DNA of 64,000 bases, from the NCBI GenBank assembly GCA_036245805.1, contig BTRK01000006.1:19500365-19564364 (forward strand), in the 5' to 3' direction. This document shows, piece after piece, positions 41,301-55,966 of this stretch. The position numbers were made by a program, and so were the translations under genes. Each line of letters opens with the position of its first letter. Position 1 is the first letter of the stretch. The stretch is from Pristionchus mayeri. Taxonomy: Eukaryota; Nematoda; Chromadorea; Rhabditida; Neodiplogasteridae. The notes beneath the pieces are model-generated. The model was not told where the DNA came from and made no database searches. It saw only the letters and a list, made by a program, of their open reading frames with translations.

Positions 41301-42110
41301 CTTTGGAACATTTTCAAACTTTCTGGAACATTCTAGAAGCTTTGGAACATTTTCGAACTTTCTGGAACATTCTAGAAGCTATGGAACATTTTCAAACTTT
41401 CTGAAACATTCTAGAAGCTTTGGAACATTTTCGAACTTTCTGGAACATTCTAGAAGCTATGGAACATTTTCGAACTTTCTGGAACATTCTAGAAGCTTCG
41501 GAACATTTTTAACTTTGTGGAACATTCTAGAAGCTTTGGAACATTTTCAAACTTTCTGGAACATTCTAGAAGCTTTGGAACATTTTCGAACTTTCTGGAA
41601 CATTCTAGAAGCTATGGAACATTTTCAAACTTTCTGAAACATTCTAGAAGCTTTGGAACATTTTCGAACTTTCTGGAACATTCTAGAAGCTATGGAACAT
41701 TTTCGTACTTTCTGGAACATTCTAGAAGCTTTGGAACATTTTCGAACTTTCTGTAACATTCTAGAAGCTGTGGAACATTTTTTTAACTTTCTGGAACATT
41801 CTAGAAGCTATGGAACATTTTCGAACTTTCTGGAACATTCTAGAAGCTTTGGAACATTTTCAAAACTTTCTGGAACATTCTAGAAGCTATGGAACATTTT
41901 CGAACTTTCTGTAACATTCTAGAAGCTGTGGAACATTTTTTTAACTTTCTGGAACATTCTAGAAGCTATGGAACATTTTCGTACTTTCTGGAACATTCTA
42001 GAAGCTGTGGAACATTTTCAGTACTTTCTGGAACATTCTAGAAGCTATGGAACATTTTCGTACTTTCTGGAACATTCTAGAAGCTTTGGAACATTTTCGA
42101 ACTTTCTGTA
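38400..42110. repeat. 7,059-bp higher-order repeat, rearranged copy 3
   Basis: The segment follows copy 2 at an offset of 6,642 bp near 38,400-38,794, 6,839 bp for about 39,000-40,180, and 7,249 bp for about 40,640-42,110. The first step is a 197-bp gain of five monomers near 38,800-39,000. The second step of 410 bp equals a 429-bp duplication (39760/40189) minus the loss of one 19-bp half monomer near 40,640. The GTACATTCTGG, CTTTCTTTAAC and GCTTCGGAAC markers all return. A CTAAC variant near 40,220 is private to this copy. Confidence 0.8.
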
Positions 42111-43054
42111 ACATTCTAGAAGCTGTGGAACATTTTTTTAACTTTCTGGAACATTCTAGAAGCTATGGAACATTTTCAAACTTTCTGGAACATTCTAGAA
42201 GCTATGGAACATTTTCGTACTTTCTGGAACATTCTAGAACCTTTGGTACGTTTTCGAACTTTCTGGAACATTCTAGAAGCTATGGAACATTTTCGTACTT
42301 TCTGGAACATTCTAGAAGCTATGGAACATTTTCGTACTTTCTGGAACATTCTAGAAGCTATGGAACATTTTCGTACTTTCTGGAACATTCTAGAAGCTTT
42401 GGAACATTTTCGAACTTTCTGTAACATTCTAGAAGCTGTGGAACATTTTTTTAACTTTCTGGAACATTCTAGAAGCTATGGAACATTTTCAAACTTTCTG
42501 GAACATTCTAGAAGCTATGGAACATTTTCGTACTTTCTGGAACATTCTAGAAGCTTTGGAACATTTTCGAACTTTCTGTAACATTCTAGAAGCTGTGGAA
42601 CATTTTTTTAACTTTCTGGAACATTCTAGAAGCTATGGAACATTTTCAAACTTTCTGGAACATTCTAGAAGCTATGGAACATTTTCGTACTTTCTGGAAC
42701 ATTCTAGAAGCTGTGGAACATTTTCGAACTTTCTGGAACATTCTAGAAGCTATGGAACATTTTTAACTTTGTGGAACATTCTAGAAGCTATGGAACATTT
42801 TCAACTTTCTGGAACATTCTAGAAGCTGTGGAACATTTTTTTAACTTTCTGGAACATTCTGGAAGCTTTGGAACATTTTCAAACTTTCTGAAACATTCTG
42901 GAAGCTTTGGAACATTTTCAAACTTTCTGGAACATTCTAGAAGCTATGGAACATTTTTAACTTTGTGGAACATTCTAGAAGCTATGGAACATTTTCAACT
43001 TTCTGGAACATTCTAGAAGCTTTGGAACATTTTCGAACTTTCTGGAACATTCTA

Positions 43055-44830
43055 GAAGCTATGGAACATTTTCAAACTTTCTGGAACATTCTAGAAGCTA
43101 TGGAACATTTTCGTACTTTCTGGAACATCCTAGAAGCTATGGAACATTTTCGAACTTTCTGGAACATTTTAGAAGCTTTGGAACATTTTCGAACTTTCTG
43201 GAACATTCTAGAAGCTATGGAACATTTTCGTACTTTCTGGAACATTCTAGAAGCTATGGAACATTTTCGAACTTTCTGGAACATTCTAGAAGCTATGGAA
43301 CATTTTCAAACTTTCTGGAACATTCTAGAAGCTATGGAACATTTTCAACTTTCTGGAACATTCTAGAAGCTTTGGAACATTTTCGAACTTTCTGGAACAT
43401 TCTAGAAGCTATGGAACATTTTTAACTTTGTGGAACATTCTAGAAGCTATGGAACATTTTCAACTTTCTGGAACATTCTAGAAGCTTTGGAACATTTTCG
43501 AACTTTCTGGAACATTCTAGAAGCTATGGAACATTTTCAAACTTTCTGGAACATTCTAGAAGCTATGGAACATTTTCGTACTTTCTGGAACATCCTAGAA
43601 GCTATGGAACATTTTCGAACTTTCTGGAACATTTTAAAAGCTTTGGAACATTTTCGAACTTTCTGGAACATTCTAGAAGCTATGGAACATTTTCGTACTT
43701 TCTGGAACATCCTAGAAGCTATGGATCATTTTCGTACTTTCCGGAACATTCTAGAACCTTTGGTACATTTTCGAACTTTCTGGAACATTCTAGAAGCTAT
43801 GGAACATTTTCAAACTTTCTGGAACATTCTAGAAGCTATGGAACATTTTCGTACTTTCTGGAACATTCTGGAAGCTTTGGACCATTTTCGAACTTTCTGG
43901 AACATTCTAGAAGCTATGGAACATTTTCAAACTTTCTGAAACATTCTAGAAGCTATGGAACATTTTCAAACTTTCTGGAACATTCTAGAAGCTATGGAAC
44001 ATTTTCGTACTTTCTGGAACATCCTAGAAGCTATGGAACATTTTCGAACTTTCTGGAACATTTTAGAAGCTTTGGAACATTTTCGAACTTTCTGGAACAT
44101 TCTAGAAGCTATGGAACATTTTCGTACTTTCTGGAACATTCTAGAAGCTATGGAACATTTTCGAACTTTCTGGAACATTCTAGAAGCTATGGAACATTTT
44201 CAAACTTTCTGGAACATTCTAGAAGCTATGGAACATTTTCAACTTTCTGGAACATTCTAGAAGCTTTGGAACATTTTCGAACTTTCTGGAACATTCTAGA
44301 AGCTATGGAACATTTTTAACTTTGTGGAACATTCTAGAAGCTATGGAACATTTTCAACTTTCTGGAACATTCTAGAAGCTTTGGAACATTTTCGAACTTT
44401 CTGGAACATTCTAGAAGCTATGGAACATTTTCAAACTTTCTGGAACATTCTAGAAGCTATGGAACATTTTCGTACTTTCTGGAACATCCTAGAAGCTATG
44501 GAACATTTTCGAACTTTCTGGAACATTTTAGAAGCTTTGGAACATTTTCGAACTTTCTGGAACATTCTAGAAGCTATGGAACATTTTCGTACTTTCTGGA
44601 ACATCCTAGAAGCTATGGATCATTTTCGTACTTTCCGGAACATTCTAGAACCTTTGGTACATTTTCGAACTTTCTGGAACATTCTAGAAGCTATGGAACA
44701 TTTTCAAACTTTCTGGAACATTCTAGAAGCTATGGAACATTTTCGTACTTTCTGGAACATTCTGGAAGCTTTGGACCATTTTCGAACTTTCTGGAACATT
44801 CTAGAAGCTATGGAACATTTTCAAACTTTC
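43055..44830. repeat. Higher-order repeat, period 894 bp, two copies
   Basis: Copies are at about 43,055-43,948 and 43,949-44,830, matching at 43072/43966 and 43430/44324. Both contain CATCCTAGAAGC, CATTTTAGAAGC, TGGATCATT and TTTCCGG monomers and the 38-bp CAACT variant. CATTTTAAAAGC near 43,633 is private to the first copy. The next copy of the same set starts 1,051 bp further on (44324/45375). Confidence 0.8.
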
Positions 44831-46954
44831 TGGAACATTCTAGAAGCTATGGAACATTTTCGTACTTTCTGGAACATTCTAGAAGCTGTGGAACATTTTC
44901 GTACTTTCTGGAACATTCTAGAAGCTTTGGAACATTCTAGAAGCTTTGCAACATTTTCGAACTTTCTGTAACATTCTAGAAGCTGTGGAACATTTTTTTA
45001 ACTTTCTGGAACATTCTAGAAGCTATGGAACATTTTCGTACTTTCTGGAACATTCTAGAAGCTATGGAACATTTTCGTACTTTCTGGAACATTCTAGAAG
45101 CTGTGGAATATTTTCAGTACTTTGTGGAACATTCTAGAAGCTATGGAACATTTTTAACTTTGTGGAACATTCTAGAAGCTATGGAACATTTTCAACTTTC
45201 TGGAACATTCTAGAAGCTTTGGAACATTCTAGAAGCTTTGCAACATTTTCGAACTTTCTGTAACATTCTAGAAGCTGTGGAACATTTTTTTAACTTTCTG
45301 GAACATTCTAGAAGCTATGGAACATTTTCGTACTTTCTGGAACATTCTAGAAGCTATGGAACATTTTTAACTTTGTGGAACATTCTAGAAGCTATGGAAC
45401 ATTTTCAACTTTCTGGAACATTCTAGAAGCTTTGGAACATTTTCGAACTTTCTGGAACATTCTAGAAGCTATGGAACATTTTCAAACTTTCTGGAACATT
45501 CTAGAAGCTATGGAACATTTTCGTACTTTCTGGAACATCCTAGAAGCTATGGAACATTTTCGAACTTTCTGGAACATTTTAGAAGCTTTGGAACATTTTC
45601 GAACTTTCTGGAACATTCTAGAAGCTATGGCACATTTTCGTACTTTCTGGAACATCCTAGAAGCTATGGATCATTTTCGTACTTTCCGGAACATTCTAGA
45701 ACCTTTGGTACATTTTCGAACTTTCTGGAACATTCTAGAAGCTATGGAACATTTTCAAACTTTCTGGAACATTCTAGAAGCTATGGAACATTTTCGTACT
45801 TTCTGGAACATTCTGGAAGCTTTGGACCATTTTCGAACTTTCTGGAACATTCTAGAAGCTATGGAACATTTTCAAACTTTCTGGAACATTCTAGAAGCTA
45901 TGGAACATTTTCGTACTTTCTGGAACATTCTAGAAGCTGTGGAACATTTTCGTACTTTCTGGAACATTCTAGAAGCTTTGGAACATTCTAGAAGCTTTGC
46001 AACATTTTCGAACTTTCTGTAACATTCTAGAAGCTGTGGAACATTTTTTTAACTTTCTGGAACATTCTAGAAGCTATGGAACATTTTCGTACTTTCTGGA
46101 ACATTCTAGAAGCTATGGAACATTTTCGTACTTTCTGGAACATTCTAGAAGCTGTGGAATATTTTCAGTACTTTCTGGAACATTCTAGAAGCTATGGAAC
46201 ATTTTCGTACTTTCTGGAACATTCTAGAAGCTTTGGAACATTTTCGAACTTTCTGTAACATTCTAGAAGCTGTGGAACATTTTTTTAACTTTCTGGAACA
46301 TTCTAGAAGCTATGGAACATTTTCAAACTTTCTGGAACATTCTAGAAGCTATGGAACATTTTCGTACTTTCTGGAACATTCTAGAACCTTTGGTACATTT
46401 TCGAACTTTCTGGAACATTCTAGAAGCTATGGAACATTTTCGTACTTTCTGGAACATTCTAGAAGCTGTGGAACATTTTCAGTACTTTCTGGAACATTCT
46501 AGAAGCTATGGAACATTTTCGTACTTTCTGGAACATTCTAGAAGCTTTGGAACATTTTCGAACTTTCTGGAACATTCTAGAAGCTTTGGAACATTTTCGA
46601 ACTTTCTGGAACATTCTAGAAGCTATGGAACATTTTCAAACTTTCTGGAACATTCTAGAAGCTTTGGAACATTTTCAAACTTTCTGGAACATTCTAGAAG
46701 CTTTGGAACAATTTCAAACTTTCTGGAACATTCTAGAAGCTATGGAACATTTTTAACTTTGTGGAACATTCAAGAAGCTATGGAACATTTTCAACTTTCT
46801 GGAACATTCTAGAAGCTGTGGAACATTTTTTTAACTTTCTGGAACATTCTGGAAGCTTTGGAACATTTTCAAACTTTCTGGAACATTCTGGAAGCTTTGG
46901 AACATTTTCAAACTTTCTGGAACATTCTAGAAGCTATGGAACATTTTTAACTTT

Positions 46955-49900
46955 GTGGAACATTCTAGAAGCTATGGAACATTTTCAACTTTCTGGAACA
47001 TTCTAGAAGCTTTGGAACATTTTCGAACTTTCTGGAACATTCTAGAAGCTATGGAACATTTTCAAACTTTCTGGAACATTCTAGAAGCTATGGAACATTT
47101 TCGTACTTTCTGGAACATCCTAGAAGCTATGGAACATTTTCGAACTTTCTGGAACATTTTAGAAGCTTTGGAACATTTTCGAACTTTCTGGAACATTCTA
47201 GAAGCTATGGAACATTTTCGTACTTTCTGGAACATTCTAGAAGCTATGGAACATTTTCGTACTTTCTGGAACATCCTAGAAGCTATGGAACATTTTCGAA
47301 CTTTCTGGAACATTTTAGAAGCTTTGGAACATTTTCGAACTTTCTGGAACATTCTAGAAGCTATGGAACATTTTCGTACTTTCTGGAACATCCTAGAAGC
47401 TATGGATCATTTTCGTACTTTCCGGAACATTCTAGAACCTTTGGTACATTTTCGAACTTTCTGGAACATTCTAGAAGCTATGGAACATTTTCAAACTTTC
47501 TGGAACATTCTAGAAGCTATGGAACATTTTCGTACTTTCTGGAACATTCTGGAAGCTTTGGACCATTTTCGAACTTTCTGGAACATTCTAGAAGCTATGG
47601 AACATTTTCAAACTTTCTGGAACATTCTAGAAGCTATGGAACATTTTCGTACTTTCTGGAACATTCTAGAAGCTGTGGAACATTTTCGTACTTTCTGGAA
47701 CATTCTAGAAGCTTTGGAACATTCTAGAAGCTTTGCAACATTTTCGAACTTTCTGTAACATTCTAGAAGCTGTGGAACATTTTTTTAACTTTCTGGAACA
47801 TTCTAGAAGCTATGGAACATTTTCGTACTTTCTGGAACATTCTAGAAGCTATGGAACATTTTCGTACTTTCTGGAACATTCTAGAAGCTGTGGAATATTT
47901 TCAGTACTTTCTGGAACATTCTAGAAGCTTTGGAACATTTTCGAACTTTCTGTAACATTCTAGAAGCTGTGGAACATTTTTTTAACTTTCTGGAACATTC
48001 TAGAAGCTATGGAACATTTTCGTACTTTCTGGAACATTCTAGAAGCTATGGAACATTTTCGTACTTTCTGGAACATTCTAGAAGCTGTGGAACATTTTCG
48101 TACTTTCTGGAACATTCTAGAAGCTTTGGAACATTCTAGAAGCTTTGCAACATTTTCGAACTTTCTGTAACATTCTAGAAGCTGTGGAACATTTTTTTAA
48201 CTTTCTGGAACATTCTAGAAGCTATGGAACATTTTCGTACTTTCTGGAACATTCTAGAAGCTATGGAACATTTTCGTACTTTCTGGAACATTCTAGAAGC
48301 TGTGGAATATTTTCAGTACTTTCTGGAACATTCTAGAAGCTATGGAACATTTTCGTACTTTCTGGAACATTCTAGAACCTTTGGTACATTTTCGAACTTT
48401 CTGGAACATTCTAGAAGCTATGGAACATTTTCGTACTTTCTTTAACATTCTAGAAGCTATGGAACATTTTCGTACTTTCTGGAACATTCTAGAAGCTGTG
48501 GAACATTTTCAGTACTTTCTGGAACATTCTAGAAGCTATGGAACATTTTCGTACTTTCTGGAACATTCTAGAAGCTTTGGAACATTTTCGAACTTTCTGG
48601 AACATTCTAGAAGCTTTGGAACATTTTCGAACTTTCTGGAACATTCTAGAAGCTATGGAACATTTTCAAACTTTCTGGAACATTCTAGAAGCTTTGGAAC
48701 ATTTTCAAACTTTCTGGAACATTCTAGAAGCTTTGGAACAATTTCAAACTTTCTGGAACATTCTAGAAGCTATGGAACATTTTTAACTTTGTGGAACATT
48801 CAAGAAGCTATGGAACATTTTCAACTTTCTGGAACATTCTAGAAGCTATGGAACATTTTCAAACTTTCTGGAACATTCTAGAACCTTTGGTACATTTTCG
48901 AACTTTCCGGAACATTCTAGAAGCTATGGAACATTTTTAACTTTGTGGAACATTCTAGAAGCTATGGAACATTTTTAACTTTGTGGAACATTCAAGAAGC
49001 TATGGAACATTTTCGTACTTTCTGGAACATCCTAGAAGCTATGGATCATTTTCGTACTTTCCGGAACATTCTAGAACCTTTGGTACATTTTCGAACTTTC
49101 TGGAACATTCTAGAAGCTATGGAACATTTTCAAACTTTCTGGAACATTCTAGAAGCTATGGAACATTTTCGTACTTTCTGGAACATTCTGGAAGCTTTGG
49201 ACCATTTTCGAACTTTCTGGAACATTCTAGAAGCTATGGAACATTTTCAAACTTTCTGGAACATTCTAGAAGCTATGGAACATTTTCGTACTTTCTGGAA
49301 CATTCTAGAAGCTGTGGAACATTTTCGTACTTTCTGGAACATTCTAGAAGCTTTGGAACATTCTAGAAGCTTTGCAACATTTTCGAACTTTCTGTAACAT
49401 TCTAGAAGCTGTGGAACATTTTTTTAACTTTCTGGAACATTCTAGAAGCTATGGAACATTTTCGTACTTTCTGGAACATTCTAGAAGCTATGGAACATTT
49501 TCGTACTTTCTGGAACATTCTAGAAGCTGTGGAATATTTTCAGTACTTTCTGGAACATTCTAGAAGCTTTGGAACATTTTCGAACTTTCTGTAACATTCT
49601 AGAAGCTGTGGAACATTTTTTTAACTTTCTGGAACATTCTAGAAGCTATGGAACATTTTCGTACTTTCTGGAACATTCTAGAAGCTATGGAACATTTTCG
49701 TACTTTCTGGAACATTCTAGAAGCTATGGAACATTTTCGTACTTTCTGGAACATTCTAGAAGCTGTGGAACATTTTCGTACTTTCTGGAACATTCTAGAA
49801 GCTTTGGAACATTCTAGAAGCTTTGCAACATTTTCGAACTTTCTGTAACATTCTAGAAGCTGTGGAACATTTTTTTAACTTTCTGGAACATTCTAGAAGC

Positions 49901-52900
49901 TATGGAACATTTTCGTACTTTCTGGAACATTCTAGAAGCTATGGAACATTTTCGTACTTTCTGGAACATTCTAGAAGCTGTGGAATATTTTCAGTACTTT
50001 CTGGAACATTCTAGAAGCTATGGAACATTTTCGTACTTTCTGGAACATTCTAGAACCTTTGGTACATTTTCGAACTTTCTGGAACATTCTAGAAGCTATG
50101 GAACATTTTCGTACTTTCTTTAACATTCTAGAAGCTATGGAACATTTTCGTACTTTCTGGAACATTCTAGAAGCTGTGGAACATTTTCAGTACTTTCTGG
50201 AACATTCTAGAAGCTATGGAACATTTTCGTACTTTCTGGAACATTCTAGAAGCTTTGGAACATTTTCGAACTTTCTGGAACATTCTAGAAGCTTTGGAAC
50301 ATTTTCGAACTTTCTGGAACATTCTAGAAGCTATGGAACATTTTCAAACTTTCTGGAACATTCTAGAAGCTTTGGAACATTTTCAAACTTTCTGGAACAT
50401 TCTAGAAGCTTTGGAACAATTTCAAACTTTCTGGAACATTCTAGAAGCTATGGAACATTTTTAACTTTGTGGAACATTCAAGAAGCTATGGAACATTTTC
50501 AACTTTCTGGAACATTCTAGAAGCTGTGGAACATTTTTTTAACTTTCTGGAACATTCTGGAAGCTTTGGAACATTTTCAAACTTTCTGGAACATTCTGGA
50601 AGCTTTGGAACATTTTCAAACTTTCTGGAACATTCTAGAAGCTATGGAACATTTTTAACTTTGTGGAACATTCTAGAAGCTATGGAACATTTTCAACTTT
50701 CTGGAACATTCTAGAAGCTTTGGAACATTTTCGAACTTTCTGGAACATTCTAGAAGCTATGGAACATTTTCAAACTTTCTGGAACATTCTAGAAGCTATG
50801 GAACATTTTCGTACTTTCTGGAACATCCTAGAAGCTATGGAACATTTTCGAACTTTCTGGAACATTTTAGAAGCTTTGGAACATTTTCGAACTTTCTGGA
50901 ACATTCTAGAAGCTATGGAACATTTTCGTACTTTCTGGAACATTCTAGAAGCTATGGAACATTTTCGTACTTTCTGGAACATCCTAGAAGCTATGGAACA
51001 TTTTCGAACTTTCTGGAACATTTTAGAAGCTTTGGAACATTTTCGAACTTTCTGGAACATTCTAGAAGCTATGGAACATTTTCGTACTTTCTGGAACATC
51101 CTAGAAGCTATGGATCATTTTCGTACTTTCCGGAACATTCTAGAACCTTTGGTACATTTTCGAACTTTCTGGAACATTCTAGAAGCTATGGAACATTTTC
51201 AAACTTTCTGGAACATTCTAGAAGCTATGGAACATTTTCGTACTTTCTGGAACATTCTAGAACCTTTGGTACATTTTCGAACTTTCTGGAACATTCTAGA
51301 AGCTATGGAACATTTTCGTACTTTCTTTAACATTCTAGAAGCTATGGAACATTTTCGTACTTTCTGGAACATTGTAGAAGCTGTGGAACATTTTCAGTAC
51401 TTTCTGGAACATTCTAGAAGCTATGGAACATTTTCGTACTTTCTGGAACATTCTAGAAGCTTTGGAACATTTTCGAACTTTCTGGAACATTCTAGAAGCT
51501 TTGGAACATTTTCGAACTTTCTGGAACATTCTAGAAGCTATGGAACATTTTCAAACTTTCTGGAACATTCTAGAAGCTTTGGAACATTTTCAAACTTTCT
51601 GGAACATTCTAGAAGCTTTGGAACAATTTCAAACTTTCTGGAACATTCTAGAAGCTATGGAACATTTTTAACTTTGTGGAACATTCAAGAAGCTATGGAA
51701 CATTTTCAACTTTCTGGAACATTCTAGAAGCTGTGGAACATTTTTTTAACTTTCTGGAACATTCTGGAAGCTTTGGAACATTTTCAAACTTTCTGGAACA
51801 TTCTGGAAGCTTTGGAACATTTTCAAACTTTCTGGAACATTCTAGAAGCTATGGAACATTTTTAACTTTGTGGAACATTCTAGAAGCTATGGAACATTTT
51901 CAACTTTCTGGAACATTCTAGAAGCTTTGGAACATTTTCGAACTTTCTGGAACATTCTAGAAGCTATGGAACATTTTCAAACTTTCTGGAACATTCTAGA
52001 AGCTATGGAACATTTTCGTACTTTCTGGAACATCCTAGAAGCTATGGAACATTTTCGAACTTTCTGGAACATTTTAGAAGCTATGGAACATTTTCGTACT
52101 TTCTGGAACATTCTAGAAGCTATGGAACATTTTCGTACTTTCTGGAACATCCTAGAAGCTATGGAACATTTTCGAACTTTCTGGAACATTTTAGAAGCTT
52201 TGGAACATTTTCGAACTTTCTGGAACATTCTAGAAGCTATGGAACATTTTCGTACTTTCTGGAACATCCTAGAAGCTATGGATCATTTTCGTACTTTCCG
52301 GAACATTCTAGAACCTTTGGTACATTTTCGAACTTTCTGGAACATTCTAGAAGCTATGGAACATTTTCAAACTTTCTGGAACATTCTAGAAGCTATGGAA
52401 CATTTTCGTACTTTCTGGAACATTCTGGAAGCTTTGGACCATTTTCGAACTTTCTGGAACATTCTAGAAGCTATGGAACATTTTCAAACTTTCTGGAACA
52501 TTCTAGAAGCTATGGAACATTTTCGTACTTTCTGGAACATTCTAGAAGCTGTGGAACATTTTCGTACTTTCTGGAACATTCTAGAAGCTTTGGAACATTC
52601 TAGAAGCTTTGCAACATTTTCGAACTTTCTGTAACATTCTAGAAGCTGTGGAACATTTTTTTAACTTTCTGGAACATTCTAGAAGCTATGGAACATTTTC
52701 GTACTTTCTGGAACATTCTAGAAGCTATGGAACATTTTCGTACTTTCTGGAACATTCTAGAAGCTGTGGAATATTTTCAGTACTTTCTGGAACATTCTAG
52801 AAGCTTTGGAACATTTTCGAACTTTCTGTAACATTCTAGAAGCTGTGGAACATTTTTTTAACTTTCTGGAACATTCTAGAAGCTATGGAACATTTTCGTA

Positions 52901-54000
52901 CTTTCTGGAACATTCTAGAAGCTATGGAACATTTTCGTACTTTCTGGAACATTCTAGAAGCTATGGAACATTTTCGTACTTTCTGGAACATTCTAGAAGC
53001 TGTGGAACATTTTCGTACTTTCTGGAACATTCTAGAAGCTTTGGAACATTCTAGAAGCTTTGCAACATTTTCGAACTTTCTGTAACATTCTAGAAGCTGT
53101 GGAACATTTTTTTAACTTTCTGGAACATTCTAGAAGCTATGGAACATTTTCGTACTTTCTGGAACATTCTAGAAGCTATGGAACATTTTCGTACTTTCTG
53201 GAACATTCTAGAAGCTGTGGAATATTTTCAGTACTTTCTGGAACATTCTAGAAGCTATGGAACATTTTCGTACTTTCTGGAACATTCTAGAACCTTTGGT
53301 ACATTTTCGAACTTTCTGGAACATTCTAGAAGCTATGGAACATTTTCGTACTTTCTTTAACATTCTAGAAGCTATGGAACATTTTCGTACTTTCTGGAAC
53401 ATTCTAGAAGCTGTGGAACATTTTCAGTACTTTCTGGAACATTCTAGAAGCTATGGAACATTTTCGTACTTTCTGGAACATTCTAGAAGCTTTGGAACAT
53501 TTTCGAACTTTCTGGAACATTCTAGAAGCTTTGGAACATTTTCGAACTTTCTGGAACATTCTAGAAGCTATGGAACATTTTCAAACTTTCTGGAACATTC
53601 TAGAAGCTTTGGAACATTTTCAAACTTTCTGGAACATTCTAGAAGCTTTGGAACAATTTCAAACTTTCTGGAACATTCTAGAAGCTATGGAACATTTTTA
53701 ACTTTGTGGAACATTCAAGAAGCTATGGAACATTTTCAACTTTCTGGAACATTCTAGAAGCTGTGGAACATTTTTTTAACTTTCTGGAACATTCTGGAAG
53801 CTTTGGAACATTTTCAAACTTTCTGGAACATTCTGGAAGCTTTGGAACATTTTCAAACTTTCTGGAACATTCTAGAAGCTATGGAACATTTTTAACTTTG
53901 TGGAACATTCTAGAAGCTATGGAACATTTTCAACTTTCTGGAACATTCTAGAAGCTTTGGAACATTTTCGAACTTTCTGGAACATTCTAGAAGCTATGGA
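46955..54000. repeat. Overlapping higher-order repeats with periods 3708, 3237, 1678 and 1207 bp
   Basis: 46955 pairs with 50663 at 3,708 bp. 49372, 49569, 50020 and 50663 pair with 52609, 52806, 53257 and 53900 at 3,237 bp. 48224 pairs with 49902 at 1,678 bp, and 50216 with 51423 at 1,207 bp. A four-monomer (156-bp) expansion marked by CATCC at 47116 and 47272 recurs in later copies. Variants seen only once here include CATTGTAGAAGC near 51,373. Confidence 0.8.
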
Positions 54001-54594
54001 ACATTTTCAAACTTTCTGGAACATTCTAGAAGCTATGGAACATTTTCGTACTTTCTGGAACATCCTAGAAGCTATGGAACATTTTCGAACTTTCTGGAAC
54101 ATTTTAGAAGCTTTGGAACATTTTCGAACTTTCTGGAACATTCTAGAAGCTATGGAACATTTTCGTACTTTCTGGAACATTCTAGAAGCTATGGAACATT
54201 TTCAAACTTTCTGGAACATTCTAGAAGCTATGGAACATTTTCGTACTTTCTGGAACATTCTGGAAGCTTTGGACCATTTTCGAACTTTCTGGAACATTCT
54301 AGAAGCTATGGAACATTTTCAAACTTTCTGGAACATTCTAGAAGCTATGGAATATTTTCGTACTTTCTGGAACATTCTAGAAGCTGTGGAACATTTTCGT
54401 ACTTTCTGGAACATTCTAGAAGCTTTGGAACATTCTAGAAGCTTTGCAACATTTTCGTACTTTCTGGAACATCCTAGAAGCTATGGAACATTTTCGAACT
54501 TTCTGGAACATTTTAGAAGCTTTGGAACATTTTCGAACTTTCTGGAACATTCTAGAAGCTATGGAACATTTTCGTACTTTCTGGAACATTCTAG

Positions 54595-55966
54595 AAGCTA
54601 TGGAACATTTTCAAACTTTCTGGAACATTCTAGACGCTATGGAACATTTTCGTACTTTCTGGAACATTCTGGAAGCTTTGGACCATTTTCGAACTTTCTG
54701 GAACATTCTAGAAGCTATGGAACATTTTCAAACTTTCTGGAACATTCTAGAAGCTATGGAACATTTTCGTACTTTCTGGAACATTCTAGAAGCTGTGGAA
54801 CATTTTCGTACTTTCTGGAACATTCTAGAAGCTTTGGAACATTCTAGAAGCTTTGCAACATTTTCGAACTTTCTGTAACATTCTAGAAGCTGTGGAACAT
54901 TTTTTTTAACTTTCTGGAACATTCTAGAAGCTATGGAACATTTTCGTACTTTCTGGAACATTCTAGAAGCTATGGAACATTTTCGTACTTTCTGGAACAT
55001 TCTAGAAGCTGTGGAATATTTTCAGTACTTTCTGGAACATTCTAGAAGCTATGGAACATTTTCGTACTTTCTGGAACATTCTAGAAGCTTTGGAACATTT
55101 TCGAACTTTCTGTAACATTCTAGAAGCTGTGGAACATTTTTTTAACTTTCTGGAACATTCTAGAAGCTATGGAACATTTTCAAACTTTCTGGAACATTCT
55201 AGAAGCTATGGAACATTTTCGTACTTTCTGGAACATTCTAGAACCTTTGGTACATTTTCGAACTTTCTGGAACATTCTAGAAGCTATGGAACATTTTCAA
55301 ACTTTCTGGAACATTCTAGACGCTATGGAACATTTTCGTACTTTCTGGAACATTCTGGAAGCTTTGGACCATTTTCGAACTTTCTGGAACATTCTAGAAG
55401 CTATGGAACATTTTCAAACTTTCTGGAACATTCTAGAAGCTATGGAACATTTTCGTACTTTCTGGAACATTCTAGAAGCTGTGGAACATTTTCGTACTTT
55501 CTGGAACATTCTAGAAGCTTTGGAACATTCTAGAAGCTTTGCAACATTTTCGAACTTTCTGTAACATTCTAGAAGCTGTGGAACATTTTTTTTAACTTTC
55601 TGGAACATTCTAGAAGCTATGGAACATTTTCGTACTTTCTGGAACATTCTAGAAGCTATGGAACATTTTCGTACTTTCTGGAACATTCTAGAAGCTGTGG
55701 AATATTTTCAGTACTTTCTGGAACATTCTAGAAGCTATGGAACATTTTCGTACTTTCTGGAACATTCTAGAAGCTTTGGAACATTTTCGAACTTTCTGTA
55801 ACATTCTAGAAGCTGTGGAACATTTTTTTAACTTTCTGGAACATTCTAGAAGCTATGGAACATTTTCAAACTTTCTGGAACATTCTAGAAGCTATGGAAC
55901 ATTTTCGTACTTTCTGGAACATTCTAGAACCTTTGGTACATTTTCGAACTTTCTGGAACATTCTAG
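54595..55966. repeat. Higher-order repeat, period 686 bp, two copies
   Basis: The rare change CTAGACGCTATGG occurs at 54631 and 55317, 686 bp apart, and flanking order matches at 54728/55414, 54933/55619 and 55051/55737. This variant turns the last GAA of the heat shock pattern into GAC. I did not see it elsewhere in the window. Confidence 0.85.
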
